Below are positions 43,466 to 51,903 of a DNA stretch of 64,000 nucleotides, piece by piece (within the stretch, counting starts at the first letter, position 1; every line of letters begins with the position of its first letter). The stretch covers positions 62,001 through 126,000 of the forward strand of contig NZ_BMWB01000022.1 in the NCBI RefSeq assembly GCF_014651015.1, in the 5' to 3' direction. Made by a program: the position numbers and the translations under genes. This DNA comes from Streptomyces xantholiticus. Lineage in GTDB: Bacteria > Actinomycetota > Actinomycetes > Streptomycetales > Streptomycetaceae. A model generated the notes under the pieces. That model worked only from the letters and a program-made list of their open reading frames with translations. It searched no databases and had not been told where the DNA came from.

Positions 43466-44989
43466 TCAGCGGGTCAGGCCGGTGCGGGGCCGGGCCCGGC
43501 TGCTCCGCTTGCGGCGCATTGCGGGAGGCGTACGGCGGTCGATCCTGGGACGGTGGCCCGCCTCCGGGTGCCCCGCGCCCGAGGCGTTCCCGGCCCCTGC
43601 CGCACCGACACCGGGGTGCACGGTGACCAGACCCGAGCGGAACAGCCCGTGGTCGATGCGGCGGGCTGCGGCCGACTCCAGTTCGTCCCGCAGTGGCCCC
43701 TCGCGCAGGACCGCACCGGGACCGAGCAGTCCCTCGACCACGGCCAGCGCCCCGGCGACGTCACCGTGGCCGAGCCGCTCCCGTACCGCAGGCAGTGCCT
43801 CCGGGTTGCGGTGCACCGCGTCGATCGCCCGCAGGCAGGGCAGCGCCGGCCCGCCGAGCGCTACCAGCAGTTCCTCCCGGCGCAGTTGGGCCGGGTCGTG
43901 ATCGATCGCCGTCAGCGACCCGTCTCGCAGCGCGATCCGGTGGACCTCGCCCCGGCACTCCACCCGGTGCGGATCGCCGGGCTCGGGGGCGGGGCGCGCC
44001 ACCGGTGTCGAGCAGGAGGCCGCCAGTGCTGCGGCGACGAGCGGATGCAGCCGCTCGGACGCGACCAGCCCGGCCCGCAGCAGCTCCAGATCCGGAAGGA
44101 CCCGGGCTGCCGCCTCCGGTAGCACCAAGAGCGCCGCGACCTCCTGCGGCGGCAGCGCTTCCCGCAGCGGCCGGAACGTCGGGGCATGGCTGTCGTCGGG
44201 GGCGACCAGTTCGAGCACGGCGCGGCTCCGCACACCGAGCCGCACGGTGAAGGCTCCGCGAGGGCGCCCCTCGGCCCGCAACAGCAACTCCGCCTCGGCG
44301 GCCCAACTTGCCACCGCCCATGGGGAGCCGTGGACGCTGGGTCGATCGGGTTGTGGCAGATCCGGCCGGTCCGGCAGGACTGGCCGGCCGGGTGCGGGGG
44401 ACCGGTCGGGCGGCGGCGTCATGGACGGTGCCCCGCCCGCACCGCACCGCCGCGCCAGTTCGCTGCTGCGCCCGGAGTCCCAGAGATGCCGGTGCAGGTC
44501 GAGCCGGAATCGCCGATCGGGATGCGGGTGTGGATGCGGATGGTGCCAGGGGGCGCCGTTCCCGGGGCCTTCCCAAAGAGCCAGGGACATCCGCTGTCCG
44601 GCGTCCGCCCAGGCCGGCGGTGTCCGCACCACGAGCTGCAGCGGCGTGGCACCGGAACTCCGATAACGGGCCAGAGCGATGGTGAGGCCGGGCCGGAGCC
44701 GTCCGTCGGGGGCGATCCGGGGCATGTGCCAGCGGAGAAGATCCGGCGCCAGCCGACGCAGATCTGCACGAAGGTGGGTGACGAGATCGGTGCCGTGGCG
44801 ATTGCGCACGGCGCGAAGATCGAGGTCGACGTCGATCCGGGCGGCGGCGCAAGCCCCCGCCCAGTCACCGACCGCACGCCGTGTGGTCGCGGTCTCGATC
44901 ATGGACGGTGGCACGGCGTACTCGCGCACGCGCTGCCACATCAACAGGCGGGGTGGAATCCCGTTCGCGAAGTGATGTGCCATCAGCAC
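43466..44989 (-). CDS. MoxR/VWA-associated protein of unknown function
   Basis: A 507-residue protein encoded 102 bp ahead of the MoxR gene. It has no membrane span or signal. Visible features are HHPHPHPHPDRRF, an alternating His/Pro stretch, a proline-rich linker near residues 190-210, and a C-terminal basic tail. I recognise no domain. Its constant position before MoxR-VWA suggests it is the third component of the module, perhaps substrate or scaffold. The ATG at 44989 is followed by another in-frame ATG two codons later. Confidence 0.7.
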   Translation of the reverse strand: MLMAHHFANGIPPRLLMWQRVREYAVPPSMIETATTRRAVGDWAGACAAARIDVDLDLRAVRNRHGTDLVTHLRADLRRLAPDLLRWHMPRIAPDGRLRPGLTIALARYRSSGATPLQLVVRTPPAWADAGQRMSLALWEGPGNGAPWHHPHPHPHPDRRFRLDLHRHLWDSGRSSELARRCGAGGAPSMTPPPDRSPAPGRPVLPDRPDLPQPDRPSVHGSPWAVASWAAEAELLLRAEGRPRGAFTVRLGVRSRAVLELVAPDDSHAPTFRPLREALPPQEVAALLVLPEAAARVLPDLELLRAGLVASERLHPLVAAALAASCSTPVARPAPEPGDPHRVECRGEVHRIALRDGSLTAIDHDPAQLRREELLVALGGPALPCLRAIDAVHRNPEALPAVRERLGHGDVAGALAVVEGLLGPGAVLREGPLRDELESAAARRIDHGLFRSGLVTVHPGVGAAGAGNASGAGHPEAGHRPRIDRRTPPAMRRKRSSRARPRTGLTR

Positions 44990-45129
44990 TCACCTTGCAC
45001 GAACGATTCCCCCAATCCGTACGAGGAGAAGTTCTTCATCTCCCGCATCCTAACCACACGCAAGACGATCTGTCAGTGCCCTCCCATTCCGGATGAACAC
45101 TCGTTTGTTGCTGTTCCAGTCGGCATGCG

Positions 45130-45389
45130 GGGCTTCGGATGTCGCGTTCGAGGGTCCGGGGCGGGGCGGTGGACGCCGCGCCGCCGCGTGCTGATGAGCA
45201 CCACGATGGTGGAGTCCACCGGATGTCCCAGTCGACCTCACCCGCGGCATCGGTCGCGGCTCGAACTTGTTCCAGACGCTCCCGAGTGCCGTCGGCCCAC
45301 CGCAGCCGGTGGCGTTCATGGAAGATCATCCACGGCCCGAACCGCTCCGGCTGATCCCACCCTTGAACGCCGTTCCGCATCCGGTGCAA
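45130..45389 (-). pseudogene. IS5-family transposase N-terminal remnant
   Basis: The minus strand reads WDQPERFGPWMIFHERHRLR followed by WADGTRERLEQVRAATDAAG and EVDWDI. This is the N-terminal region of IS5-type transposases (PERYGPW...YERHRLWSADGTWERL...AGEIDWD). Just after the WDI site the frame breaks (the expected SVDSTIVRAHQHAAG can be seen shifted as HQHAAARR). The rest of the element is missing. No terminal repeats found. The remaining parts of 44990-45650 show nothing else. Confidence 0.65.
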
Positions 45390-45650
45390 TGATCACGTCG
45401 ATCATCTGCCGGGTGCCGCCGTTCCGTCCCAGGTGATCAGAGCTCCGACACCCGAGATACGTACCAGTGCCAGGCGCTGAGGCCTCCCGGAGATCACCCG
45501 GACAAGTCCGGACAAGTCGCGGGCATGACTTCCGCAACGTTGGCCGGTGCGCAGTGGGCGGGGATCGAGCCGTTGCTTCCGACCGGTGTCCACCTCGTCG
45601 TGGAGGCGCCGCGTGGGTGACGTAATGCACACTGCTCGCGAGACGTTTCA

Positions 45651-45673
45651 AATAGGAAACTGAGATGCGCATT
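45651..45673. promoter_or_regulatory. Putative NsrR box before nsrR
   Basis: An 11-1-11 dyad: left arm AATAGGAAACT, centre G, right arm AGATGCGCATT, with 7 of 11 positions complementary. The AGATGCG half-site is like those of Streptomyces NsrR. It ends 15 nt before the GTG of nsrR and would give autoregulation. Confidence 0.55.
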
Positions 45674-45688
45674 TGATAGCGTTCTGGC

Positions 45689-46132
45689 GTGCGGTTGACG
45701 AAGTTCACCGACCTGGCGCTGCGTGCCGTGATGCGTCTGGCGGTTTGCGATCAGGACGGTTCTGTGACCACCCGTGAGGTGGCGGAGGCCATGGGCGTGC
45801 CGACCACCCACATGGCGAAGGCGGTCAGTCGGCTCCAGCACCTCGGCGTGCTGGAGGCCCGCCGTGGCCGCGGCGGCGGGCTGGGGCTGACCCGCCTCGG
45901 CCGCCAGGCTTCGGTCGGCTGGCTGGTGAGAGAGCTGGAGGGCGAGGGTGAGGTCGTCGACTGCGAAGGCGGTTCCCCCTGCCCGCTGCGCGGCGCCTGC
46001 CGGCTCCGCCGAGCGCTGCGTGACGCGCAGGAAGCCTTCTACGCCACGCTCGATCCCCTGACCGTGGCCGATCTGGTCACCTCCCCGACCGGGCCGGTCC
46101 TCGTGGGGCTCGTCGGCCGCCGTCCCGAGTAG
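45689..46132 (+). CDS. nsrR: NsrR nitric-oxide-sensing Rrf2 repressor
   Basis: A 147-residue Rrf2-family regulator. The N-terminal winged helix is RLTKFTDLALRAVMRLAV with TTREVAEAMGVPTTHMAKAV as the HTH. Three cysteines C92, C98 and C104 (DCEGGSPCPLRGAC) match the [4Fe-4S]-binding trio C93/C99/C105 of characterised Streptomyces NsrR. NO destroys the cluster and relieves repression. The GTG start at 45689 gives the family length. It precedes hmp by 75 bp, and both genes have an NsrR-like dyad upstream. Confidence 0.93.
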   Translation: MRLTKFTDLALRAVMRLAVCDQDGSVTTREVAEAMGVPTTHMAKAVSRLQHLGVLEARRGRGGGLGLTRLGRQASVGWLVRELEGEGEVVDCEGGSPCPLRGACRLRRALRDAQEAFYATLDPLTVADLVTSPTGPVLVGLVGRRPE

Positions 46133-46173
46133 CCGGCCTCTGGCCGGACGCGCGCAGATCATCCACACCTCTA

Positions 46174-46196
46174 AATGCGAAGATCATCTACCAGTT
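46174..46196. promoter_or_regulatory. Putative NsrR box before hmp
   Basis: A second 11-1-11 dyad (AATGCGAAGAT, C, ATCTACCAGTT; 7 of 11 complementary) lies between nsrR and hmp and ends just before the hmp ribosome site. The inference is that NsrR represses hmp here, as in other Streptomyces. Confidence 0.5.
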
Positions 46197-46207
46197 CAGG
46201 AGTCGCC

Positions 46208-47404
46208 GTGCTCTCCGAGCAGTCCACCCCGGTCGTCCGCGCTACCTTGCCCGCCGTCGGCGCCGCAATCGGTGAGATCACCGAACTGTTCTACGCCAAA
46301 CTCTTCGACGACCGTCCCGAGCTGCTGCGGGACCTGTTCAACCGGGGCAACCAGGCCAACGGCGACCAGCAGAAGGCGCTGGCGGGCTCCATCGCGGCCT
46401 TCGCGGGCATGCTGCTCGAACACCCCGAGTCCCGGCCGGACGCGATGCTCGCCCGGATTTCCCACAAGCACGCCTCCCTCGGCATCACCTCCGACCAGTA
46501 CAAGCTCGTCCACCGGCATCTGTTCTCCGCCATCGGCGACGTCCTCGGCGCTGCCGTCACCCCTGAAGTGGCCGCGGCCTGGGATGAGGTCTACTGGCTG
46601 ATGGCCAACGCGCTGATCGCCTGTGAGGCCCAGCTCTACCAAGAGGCCCGCACAGCCGAGGGCGAGACGTGGCGTCAGATGGAAATCGTCGAGCGACGGG
46701 AGGAGACCCCCGACGCGGTCTCCTTCGTCCTGCGCCGCACCGACGGCAGCCCCGCGGGCTCCTTCCGCCCGGGCCAGTACGTCAGCGTCCAGGTCGAACT
46801 GCCCGACGGCGCCCGCCAGATACGCCAGTACAGCCTCTCCCGGGCCCCCGGCGGCCCGCAGTGGCGCATCACCGTCAAGCGCGTCCGGGACGGCGGGGGG
46901 CCGGAGGGTGAGGTCTCCTCCTGGCTCCACGAGCACGCCCGTGCCGGTGACGTGCTCACCGTGTCCGCGCCGTTCGGCGACCTGGTCCTGCCGGAGGGCG
47001 ACGGGCCCCTGCTGCTGGCGTCCGCCGGGATCGGCACTACGCCGATGCTGTCCATGCTCGACCACCTGGCCGCCCAGGGCACGGCCCGCTCCGTGATTGT
47101 CGTCCACGCCGACCGCACCCCCGCCGACCACGCCCACCGTGAGGAGCAGCGCCGACTCGTCCAGGCGCTCCCGGACGGCCGGCTGCACCTGTGGTACGAG
47201 GAGCCGGGCGAGAGCGCGCCGCAGGCGCGGGCCGGCCGGGCCGATGTGAGCGCGCTGAATCTCCCCGAGGGGCTGACCGCGTACCTGTGCGGCCCGCTGC
47301 CCTTCATGCGCGCGGTACGCAGCGACCTGCTCCGCCGGGGCCTGCCGGCACAGGCGGTCCACTACGAAGTCTTCGGCCCCGACCTCTGGCTGGGCGGCGA
47401 GTAG
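46208..47404 (+). CDS. hmp: Flavohemoglobin, nitric oxide dioxygenase
   Basis: A 398-residue flavohemoglobin, the same size as E. coli Hmp (396). The globin domain (1-135) carries proximal His88 in HKHASLGI; the FAD domain has RQYSLSRAP; the NAD domain has LLASAGIGTTPMLSML and a C-terminal VHYEVFGPDLW. It oxidises NO to nitrate using O2 and NAD(P)H in the cytoplasm. The GTG at 46208 follows CAGGAG, which decides the start. It is followed by a membrane-protein gene after 32 bp. Confidence 0.95.
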   Translation: MLSEQSTPVVRATLPAVGAAIGEITELFYAKLFDDRPELLRDLFNRGNQANGDQQKALAGSIAAFAGMLLEHPESRPDAMLARISHKHASLGITSDQYKLVHRHLFSAIGDVLGAAVTPEVAAAWDEVYWLMANALIACEAQLYQEARTAEGETWRQMEIVERREETPDAVSFVLRRTDGSPAGSFRPGQYVSVQVELPDGARQIRQYSLSRAPGGPQWRITVKRVRDGGGPEGEVSSWLHEHARAGDVLTVSAPFGDLVLPEGDGPLLLASAGIGTTPMLSMLDHLAAQGTARSVIVVHADRTPADHAHREEQRRLVQALPDGRLHLWYEEPGESAPQARAGRADVSALNLPEGLTAYLCGPLPFMRAVRSDLLRRGLPAQAVHYEVFGPDLWLGGE

Positions 47405-47436
47405 ACCGGGCAGGGAGCGAGAAGGAAGGGCAGTAC

Positions 47437-47865
47437 ATGAACCCCCCGTCTGCCGCTGTGGCTGCCGCAGTCACCTTCGTCTGGCTCGGAATGGTCCTGG
47501 CGATCTCCTTCCTGGAAGCGCCGTTGAAGTTCCGGGCGCCCGGCGTGACCGTCCCCATCGGGCTCGGCATCGGCCGCATCATCTTCCGGGCGCTCAATCG
47601 CGTCGAGATCGTGCTCGCCTCCGTGCTGATCGCGGCCGTGGCGGTCGGCGGCCCTCCCCCGTCCGTATCCGTCCTGACGGGAGCCACGGTGCTGCTGCTG
47701 GGCCTGCAACTGCTGCTGATCCGGCCAAAGCTCAACCGCCGTTCTGGCCGCGTGCTCGCCGGTGAGACCCTGCCGCGCTCCCGTGCCCACCACTTCTACG
47801 TGGCCGCCGAGTCGGTCAAGGGGCTGACCCTGCTCGCCCTGGGCATCGTCGTTCTCACGGTCTGA
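47437..47865 (+). CDS. Hmp-associated small membrane protein
   Basis: A 142-residue protein with four membrane spans (FVWLGMVLAISFLEAPLKFR, IVLASVLIAAVAVG, ATVLLLGLQLLLI, VKGLTLLALGIVVLTV). The FLEAPLKFRAPGV signature recurs in actinobacterial proteins encoded beside hmp. The ATG follows GAAGGAAGGG. Probably co-transcribed with hmp and NO-induced; its function is unknown. Confidence 0.75.
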   Translation: MNPPSAAVAAAVTFVWLGMVLAISFLEAPLKFRAPGVTVPIGLGIGRIIFRALNRVEIVLASVLIAAVAVGGPPPSVSVLTGATVLLLGLQLLLIRPKLNRRSGRVLAGETLPRSRAHHFYVAAESVKGLTLLALGIVVLTV

Positions 47866-47950
47866 CCGCCTTCTTCGGCACTGCGAGTGCGGCGGACCCG
47901 CCGCTCTGGCAGGCCATCGGAGGCGCCCTGTTCGCCGCCACCACGCGGCG

Positions 47951-48415
47951 TCAGCAGCAGCTGCCGGCGGTTACGGGTTCGAGCGCATCGGTGTCTGCGG
48001 TCGCCGGGCTGGAGCAACACGTGCTGCCCTCTTGCTTGGTCAGGCTGTCGGCGTCGGCCTTGACGACGTACACCTCCCACGGCTCTTGGCCGGGGCCGTG
48101 GACCCAGACCTTGTCCTGAAGGGCGTAGCAGCAGCTGGTGTCGCTCTCCTCTGCTGTTGCGAGGCCTGCCTCGCTCAGGCGGGTGGTGGCGGCGTGGACG
48201 GCCTCGGTGCTTTCGACTTCTACGCCGAGATGGTCCATGCGGGTGTCCTCGCCCGTCGTGCCTTCGATGAGGACGAGCTTGAGCGGAGGCTCGGCTATGG
48301 CGAAGTTGGCGTAGCCGTCACGGAGCTTGGCCGGCTCGGTGCCGAAGAGCTTCGTGTAGAAGGCGACGGACGCATCGAGGTCGGGGACGCGCAGAGCGAG
48401 CTGTATGCGTGACAT
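47951..48415 (-). CDS. ArsI/CadI-family metal(loid) enzyme (VOC fold)
   Basis: A 154-residue vicinal-oxygen-chelate protein. RIQLALRVPDLDASVAFYTK starts the fold; metal-site residues are in MDHLGVEVES and PWEVYVVKAD. The vicinal pair C95-C96 (TSCCYAL) matches the organoarsenical-binding pair of ArsI C-As lyases. The Cys-rich tail (STCCSS and GSCC) is typical of the cadmium-induced CadI group. AGGAGG lies 7 nt before the ATG. It starts a decaying arsenic island. Lyase activity versus metal binding cannot be decided from sequence. Confidence 0.88.
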   Translation of the reverse strand: MSRIQLALRVPDLDASVAFYTKLFGTEPAKLRDGYANFAIAEPPLKLVLIEGTTGEDTRMDHLGVEVESTEAVHAATTRLSEAGLATAEESDTSCCYALQDKVWVHGPGQEPWEVYVVKADADSLTKQEGSTCCSSPATADTDALEPVTAGSCC

Positions 48416-48656
48416 GACGGTCCTCCTGTTGGGGTGGGCGGGTGAAAGGCAGCAGCCGCCGGAGGGGGCGGGGCGCCGATGCCGATCTTGAGGGTGGCGG
48501 GGGCGGCGCAGCCGCCACCGTCGGCCTGCGCGGTCTCGGCTCGGCCCACCCGCCCGGAGCAGGCCCGGCCGGCCCTCGCGCTTGCACCACCAGCATCGCA
48601 TCTGTTTCGATGAAGGTCAACATAGACATGCATCTAATCTGGGTCTCGTGGAGCAC

Positions 48657-48992
48657 GTGACGTCGGTCATCGCCACGGTCTCCGACCGCTGCGAGTACGC
48701 CGGTGTCGTCGAGCACTCGGTATACGTTCACCCCCATGCTCGGGGCCGGGGCGTCGCCTCCGTGCTGCTGGAGGCGCTCGTCGAGTCCACCGAGGCGGCC
48801 AAACTCTGGACGATCCAGTCCGGCATCTTCCCCGAGAACGCCGTCGGCCTCGCCGTCCGCGGGCGGGCCGGCTTCCGGATCAACGGCACCCGCGAACGTA
48901 TCGGCCGCCGGTACGGCATGTGGCGGGACGTGATCTTGTTGGAGCGCCGGAGTCCGCGGATCAGTCGACCGTGTTCCCGCCGCCGAGGGTGA
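48657..48992 (+). pseudogene. Truncated GNAT (arsinothricin/PPT-acetyltransferase-like)
   Basis: The frame begins abruptly at VTSVIATVSDRCEYAGVVEH and runs through VYVHPHARGRGVASVLLEAL, WTIQSGIFPENAVGLAVRG and RIGRRYGMWRDVILLERRSP. This is the C-terminal half of acetyltransferases of the ArsN/phosphinothricin-acetyltransferase group that accompany ars genes. About 80 N-terminal residues and the ribosome site are missing; the end runs on past the usual stop into the DinB gene antisense. Inactive remnant. Confidence 0.7.
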
Positions 48993-49509
48993 GTTGGCGG
49001 TGGTGGAAGTCGAAGTGCTGCGTCGGGTAGCGGTAGATGTCCGCCAGGGTCATGTAGTCCTGGAAGAAGGGGTCCCAGCGGACGGGGTAGTGCATGCCGC
49101 GTGTCAGGTCGCCTTCGGACTCCCCGGCCAGGTGGCGCTCCAGGGAGCCTGTGACCCGGTCGAACGCGGCGGCCATGCGGCGCGGCCCGTACACCTTCAC
49201 CGCCCCACACGGACCGGCGCGGTTGACCAGGTCGAACGGCACGGTAGCCGCGTTCAGCACCCGCGCGAACACCTTGCTCGTACTGCGCGGGAGCCGGCCG
49301 AAGACACGGACCAGGATCAGCAGCGCCCGGACGACCATGTAACCGAAGAGCATGTGCCACAGCAGCTGCTCGTTGGTCCACTTGGTGCCGCGGGTGGGCC
49401 GGGCCAGGTCGTCCTTCGAGGCTGTGTCGAGGAGTCGGTGATAGGTCCGGCGGGCGCGTTCGTAGTCCTCGTACACGGCCTGCCGGTCCATGGAGTTCTC
49501 GGTCGTCAT
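48961..49509 (-). CDS. DinB-superfamily protein
   Basis: A 182-residue four-helix-bundle protein of the DinB/YfiT type. The metal-binding histidines are in LLWHMLFGY and QHFDFHHRQL. The start RQAVYEDYERARRTYHRLLD and the segment KWTNEQLLWHMLF are family-typical. These proteins are thiol- or metal-dependent transferases of mostly unknown substrate. The ATG at 49509 is the only sensible start. It overlaps the end of the truncated GNAT frame by 32 nt on the opposite strand. Confidence 0.8.
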   Translation of the reverse strand: MTTENSMDRQAVYEDYERARRTYHRLLDTASKDDLARPTRGTKWTNEQLLWHMLFGYMVVRALLILVRVFGRLPRSTSKVFARVLNAATVPFDLVNRAGPCGAVKVYGPRRMAAAFDRVTGSLERHLAGESEGDLTRGMHYPVRWDPFFQDYMTLADIYRYPTQHFDFHHRQLTLGGGNTVD

Positions 49510-49585
49510 GGCCTGCCCGCGCTCTCGTCACCCCGGGCTTCAATGATGCCCGCTCAGGGGCGCTCTCTCACCGGCCGCTGCCGTG

Positions 49586-49738
49586 TTAAGTCGTCCTGGA
49601 GGAGCGGGCCGAAGGCCTGCTGCCCGATCTGCATGGCGCGTTCCTGGCCGGCAACGGTCCCGCCGACTCGTAGAACCGCAGCGTGGACGGGCGAACGCCG
49701 GAGCGTTCGGCCGGCCGGGAGATCCGCAGAATGCTCAT
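49586..49738 (-). pseudogene. MerR-family regulator remnant
   Basis: A 50-codon frame beginning MSILRISRPAERSGVRPSTL followed by RFYESAG, the winged-helix start of MerR regulators. It is then interrupted after about 30 residues; the expected effector domain is absent. Internal deletion remnant lying directly downstream of the ArsO remnant. Confidence 0.65.
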
Positions 49739-49772
49739 GCCTCGAACGTGCACCAGCAAGTCGGCTTGAAGG

Positions 49773-49996
49773 TCAAACCCGCAGCAGCGCCGCGATCCGA
49801 CGGGCGGCGTAACGGGCGGGGCGGCCGACACCGATGAGGGTGGCGGCAGCGAGTCCCAGGTGTGCTGCCATGCGCCGCCCGGCGTGGCCTGGACGTCGAG
49901 GATCACGAAGTCCACGCCGAGGCGGCGCAGGTGGCAGCCGGCGGCGAGGCCCGACGGGCCGCCGCCGATCACCACCACGTCCGCGGCCTGTGTCAC
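49773..49996 (-). pseudogene. ArsO-like flavin monooxygenase remnant
   Basis: It begins at a GTG overlapping the aquaporin stop (GTGA) and reads TQAADVVVIGGGPSGLAAGC, then HLRRLGVDFVILDVQATPGG and AWQHTWDS, an intact FAD-binding start. After the junction, a shifted frame gives AATLIGVGRPARYAARRIAA and LLRV with a stop, the usual C-terminus of ArsO-type NAD(P)/FAD monooxygenases. Roughly 270 residues between are deleted. Confidence 0.72.
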
Positions 49997-50763
49997 TCGG
50001 TGGTCGTCCTGCCTTGCATGAAGACGACCGCGACCAGGGCCAGCCCCACGACCGCGCCGATCAGCTGCATGCCGATGAACGCCGGGACGGAGGCGGGGGC
50101 GATGCCCGCGAAGGTGTCGGTGAAGGCGCGACCGATCGTGACCGCGGGGTTCGCGAAGGAGGTGGAGGAGGTGAACCAGTAGGCCGCGCCGATGTAGGAG
50201 GCGACCGCGACGGGCGCGAAGCGGAGCCGGTCGGTGCGGGCCAGGCCGAAGATCAGCAGTATCAGGCCGGCGGTGGCCACCACCTCGCCGAGGAGCAGGT
50301 TCCCTGCCGAGCGGTCGTGCGTGGACCACTTCACCAGCGGCTCGCCGAACATCGCGTCCGCGAGGACCGCGCCCGCGATCGCGCCGACGATCTGCGACGG
50401 CACGTACACCGCCAGTTCGCGCGCGTTCACACCCCCGCCGCCGCGGCGGGCGGTCCACCACTCGGCCAGGGTGACCGCGGGGTTGAAGTGCGCGCCGGAG
50501 ACCGGGCCGAGCAGAACGATCAGGACGCCGAGCCCGAGGACGGTGGCGGTGGAGTTGGCGAGCAGTTGCAGCGCGACGTCGTCGGTCAGTTCGGTGGCCT
50601 GGATGCCTGAGCCGACGACGACCGCGACCAGGGCTGCGGTTCCGACGAGCTCGGCGGCGGCGCGGGCGAACAGCGGCGTACGGGGCGGACTGGCGCCGGG
50701 CGCGGGCTGCGGCGACGTGTCGGCGGCTGCGGCGTCGCTCGCAGCAGGCTCGGTGGCGGTCAA
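49993..50763 (-). CDS. Aquaporin-family channel of ars operon (AqpS-like)
   Basis: A 256-residue MIP-family channel with a roughly 30-residue Ala/Pro-rich N-terminus, six spans and the two NPA boxes HFNPAVTLAEW and FANPAVTIGRAF. AqpS-type aquaporins in ars operons let arsenite or methylarsenicals flow out of the cell. It lies 63 bp behind arsR and is coupled to the ArsO remnant, so it belongs to the same transcription unit. Confidence 0.88.
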   Translation of the reverse strand: MTATEPAASDAAAADTSPQPAPGASPPRTPLFARAAAELVGTAALVAVVVGSGIQATELTDDVALQLLANSTATVLGLGVLIVLLGPVSGAHFNPAVTLAEWWTARRGGGGVNARELAVYVPSQIVGAIAGAVLADAMFGEPLVKWSTHDRSAGNLLLGEVVATAGLILLIFGLARTDRLRFAPVAVASYIGAAYWFTSSTSFANPAVTIGRAFTDTFAGIAPASVPAFIGMQLIGAVVGLALVAVVFMQGRTTTE

Positions 50764-50826
50764 GGCAGGGGCTCCTCGGGCAGGTGAGGCACGGCGCGGA
50801 AGGCTGTGAGGCAGGATGCGGAAGGT

Positions 50827-51141
50827 TTACGGGCAGGACCGTTTGGCGTTCGCCTCTGCGGTGGCGCGCGCGGTCCGGGCGAGGTCGGCGAACTGGTCGG
50901 CGAGGGTCTCGATGACGGCCGGGCGCACACGGTAGTAGGTGAACCGGCCGCAGGGCTCGGTCTCGACGACCCCGGCCTCGCGCAGCACTCTCAGGTGGTT
51001 GGAGAGGTTGGTCTGCTTGGCACCGGTCTCCTCGACGAGGTGGGTGGTGCACAGCGTCTCGCGGGCGAGCAGGGTCACGATCCGGAGCCTGAGCGGGTCG
51101 GCCAGCACCCGAATCAGGTCAGTGTCGACTGACGTCATCAT
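50827..51141 (-). CDS. arsR: ArsR-family metalloregulator
   Basis: A 104-residue winged-helix repressor (LIRVLADPLRLRIVTLLARE; HTH around TNLSNHLRVLREAGVV; wing GRFTYYRVRP). Cysteines Cys31 (TLCTTHLV) and Cys64 (EPCGRF), with a C-terminal CP, could bind As(III). It is divergent from arsC and is the first gene of the aquaporin operon. Two adjacent ATGs form the start. Confidence 0.88.
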   Translation of the reverse strand: MMTSVDTDLIRVLADPLRLRIVTLLARETLCTTHLVEETGAKQTNLSNHLRVLREAGVVETEPCGRFTYYRVRPAVIETLADQFADLARTARATAEANAKRSCP

Positions 51142-51143
51142 GG

Positions 51144-51175
51144 GCTGATACTCTCACATCACCCGCTGCTGATAC
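51144..51175. promoter_or_regulatory. Direct repeats in arsR-arsC divergent region
   Basis: GCTGATAC occurs at 51144-51151 and 51168-51175, 24 bp apart, and TGAT and ATCA form a loose dyad at 51146-51161. With both ars units starting here this is the probable ArsR operator. Confidence 0.4.
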
Positions 51176-51220
51176 CAGCCGGGGATGACCTCTTTGAACC
51201 CGCCGAAGGGGGTTCTCACC

Positions 51221-51853
51221 ATGACCGCGTCCTCGCACCCGGTACTGCTCGCCGAACGCCTCCCGGCCGGTGCCGCCCGCCTCGCCGTGCGCCGGCGCCG
51301 GTACGCCGTGGAGAAGGTGCAGCGGCTGAGCGCCGATTCCTACGGGCAGCCCGCAGCGAACCCGCACGTGCGCACGTACCTGGTCGTGCTCGAGGAGCGG
51401 TTCGCCGCCGAGCGCCTGGACGCGCCGGTGCAGGTCGAGAGCCCGGCCGACGGCGGACGGCCTGTGCTGTTCGCGTGCAGTCACAACGCCGGCCGCTCGC
51501 AGATGGCGGCGGCCCTGCCGGCCCACCGGGCCGGGGCGGACGTGATCGTCTCCTCCGCCGGCACCCACCCCGCCGGGGCCGTCGAGCCGCACGTGGTCCA
51601 GTTGCTGGCAGAGGCGGGCGTCGCACTGGACGAGGTCTACCCCGAGCCTCTGACCGACGAGGTCGTCCAGGCCGCCGACATCGTGATCACATGGGGCGCG
51701 GCGACACCTGCCCCGTGGCGCCCGGCCGTCGCTACCTGGACTGGCCCGTCCCGGACCTCGACGTCGCGCCGACCGCGGTCGTCGCGTTCCATTCGCGACG
51801 CGATCGACGCCCGTATCACCGACCTGCTGGACACCCTGCCGCCCGGCAACTGA
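51221..51853 (+). pseudogene. Arsenate reductase with helical N-terminal domain, double frameshift
   Basis: A frame of 210 codons. Residues 1-75 are the three-helix-type extension found on actinobacterial ArsC-like phosphatases; C86 to R92 (CSHNAGR) is the LMW-phosphatase P-loop. After DIVIT (about 51690) the correct continuation MGRGDTCPVAPGRRYLDWPV lies in another frame, and the original frame resumes at IRDAIDARITDLLDTL (about 51787). One base is missing and one is gained 90 nt later, so the frame stays open but about 31 residues, including the conserved GDxCP loop, are replaced. AAGGGGG precedes the ATG. Either a pseudogene or two base-call errors. Confidence 0.75.
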
Positions 51854-51903
51854 AGCTTCCCGTCCCCCGCACCATGCTCATCCCTGCCCTGAAGGAAGAA
51901 CCG

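Noticed and set aside
42047..44989. Magnesium or cobalt chelatase (ChlI/ChlD or CobN-type) genes
   Set aside because: The ATPase and VWA proteins lack chelatase-specific segments and there is no large chelatase subunit or pigment/cobalamin gene nearby; DUF2201 plus MoxR fits better.
51690..51790. Programmed ribosomal frameshifting in arsC
   Set aside because: Two shifts in opposite directions would be needed, with no slippery heptamer or following structure; mutation or sequencing error is simpler.
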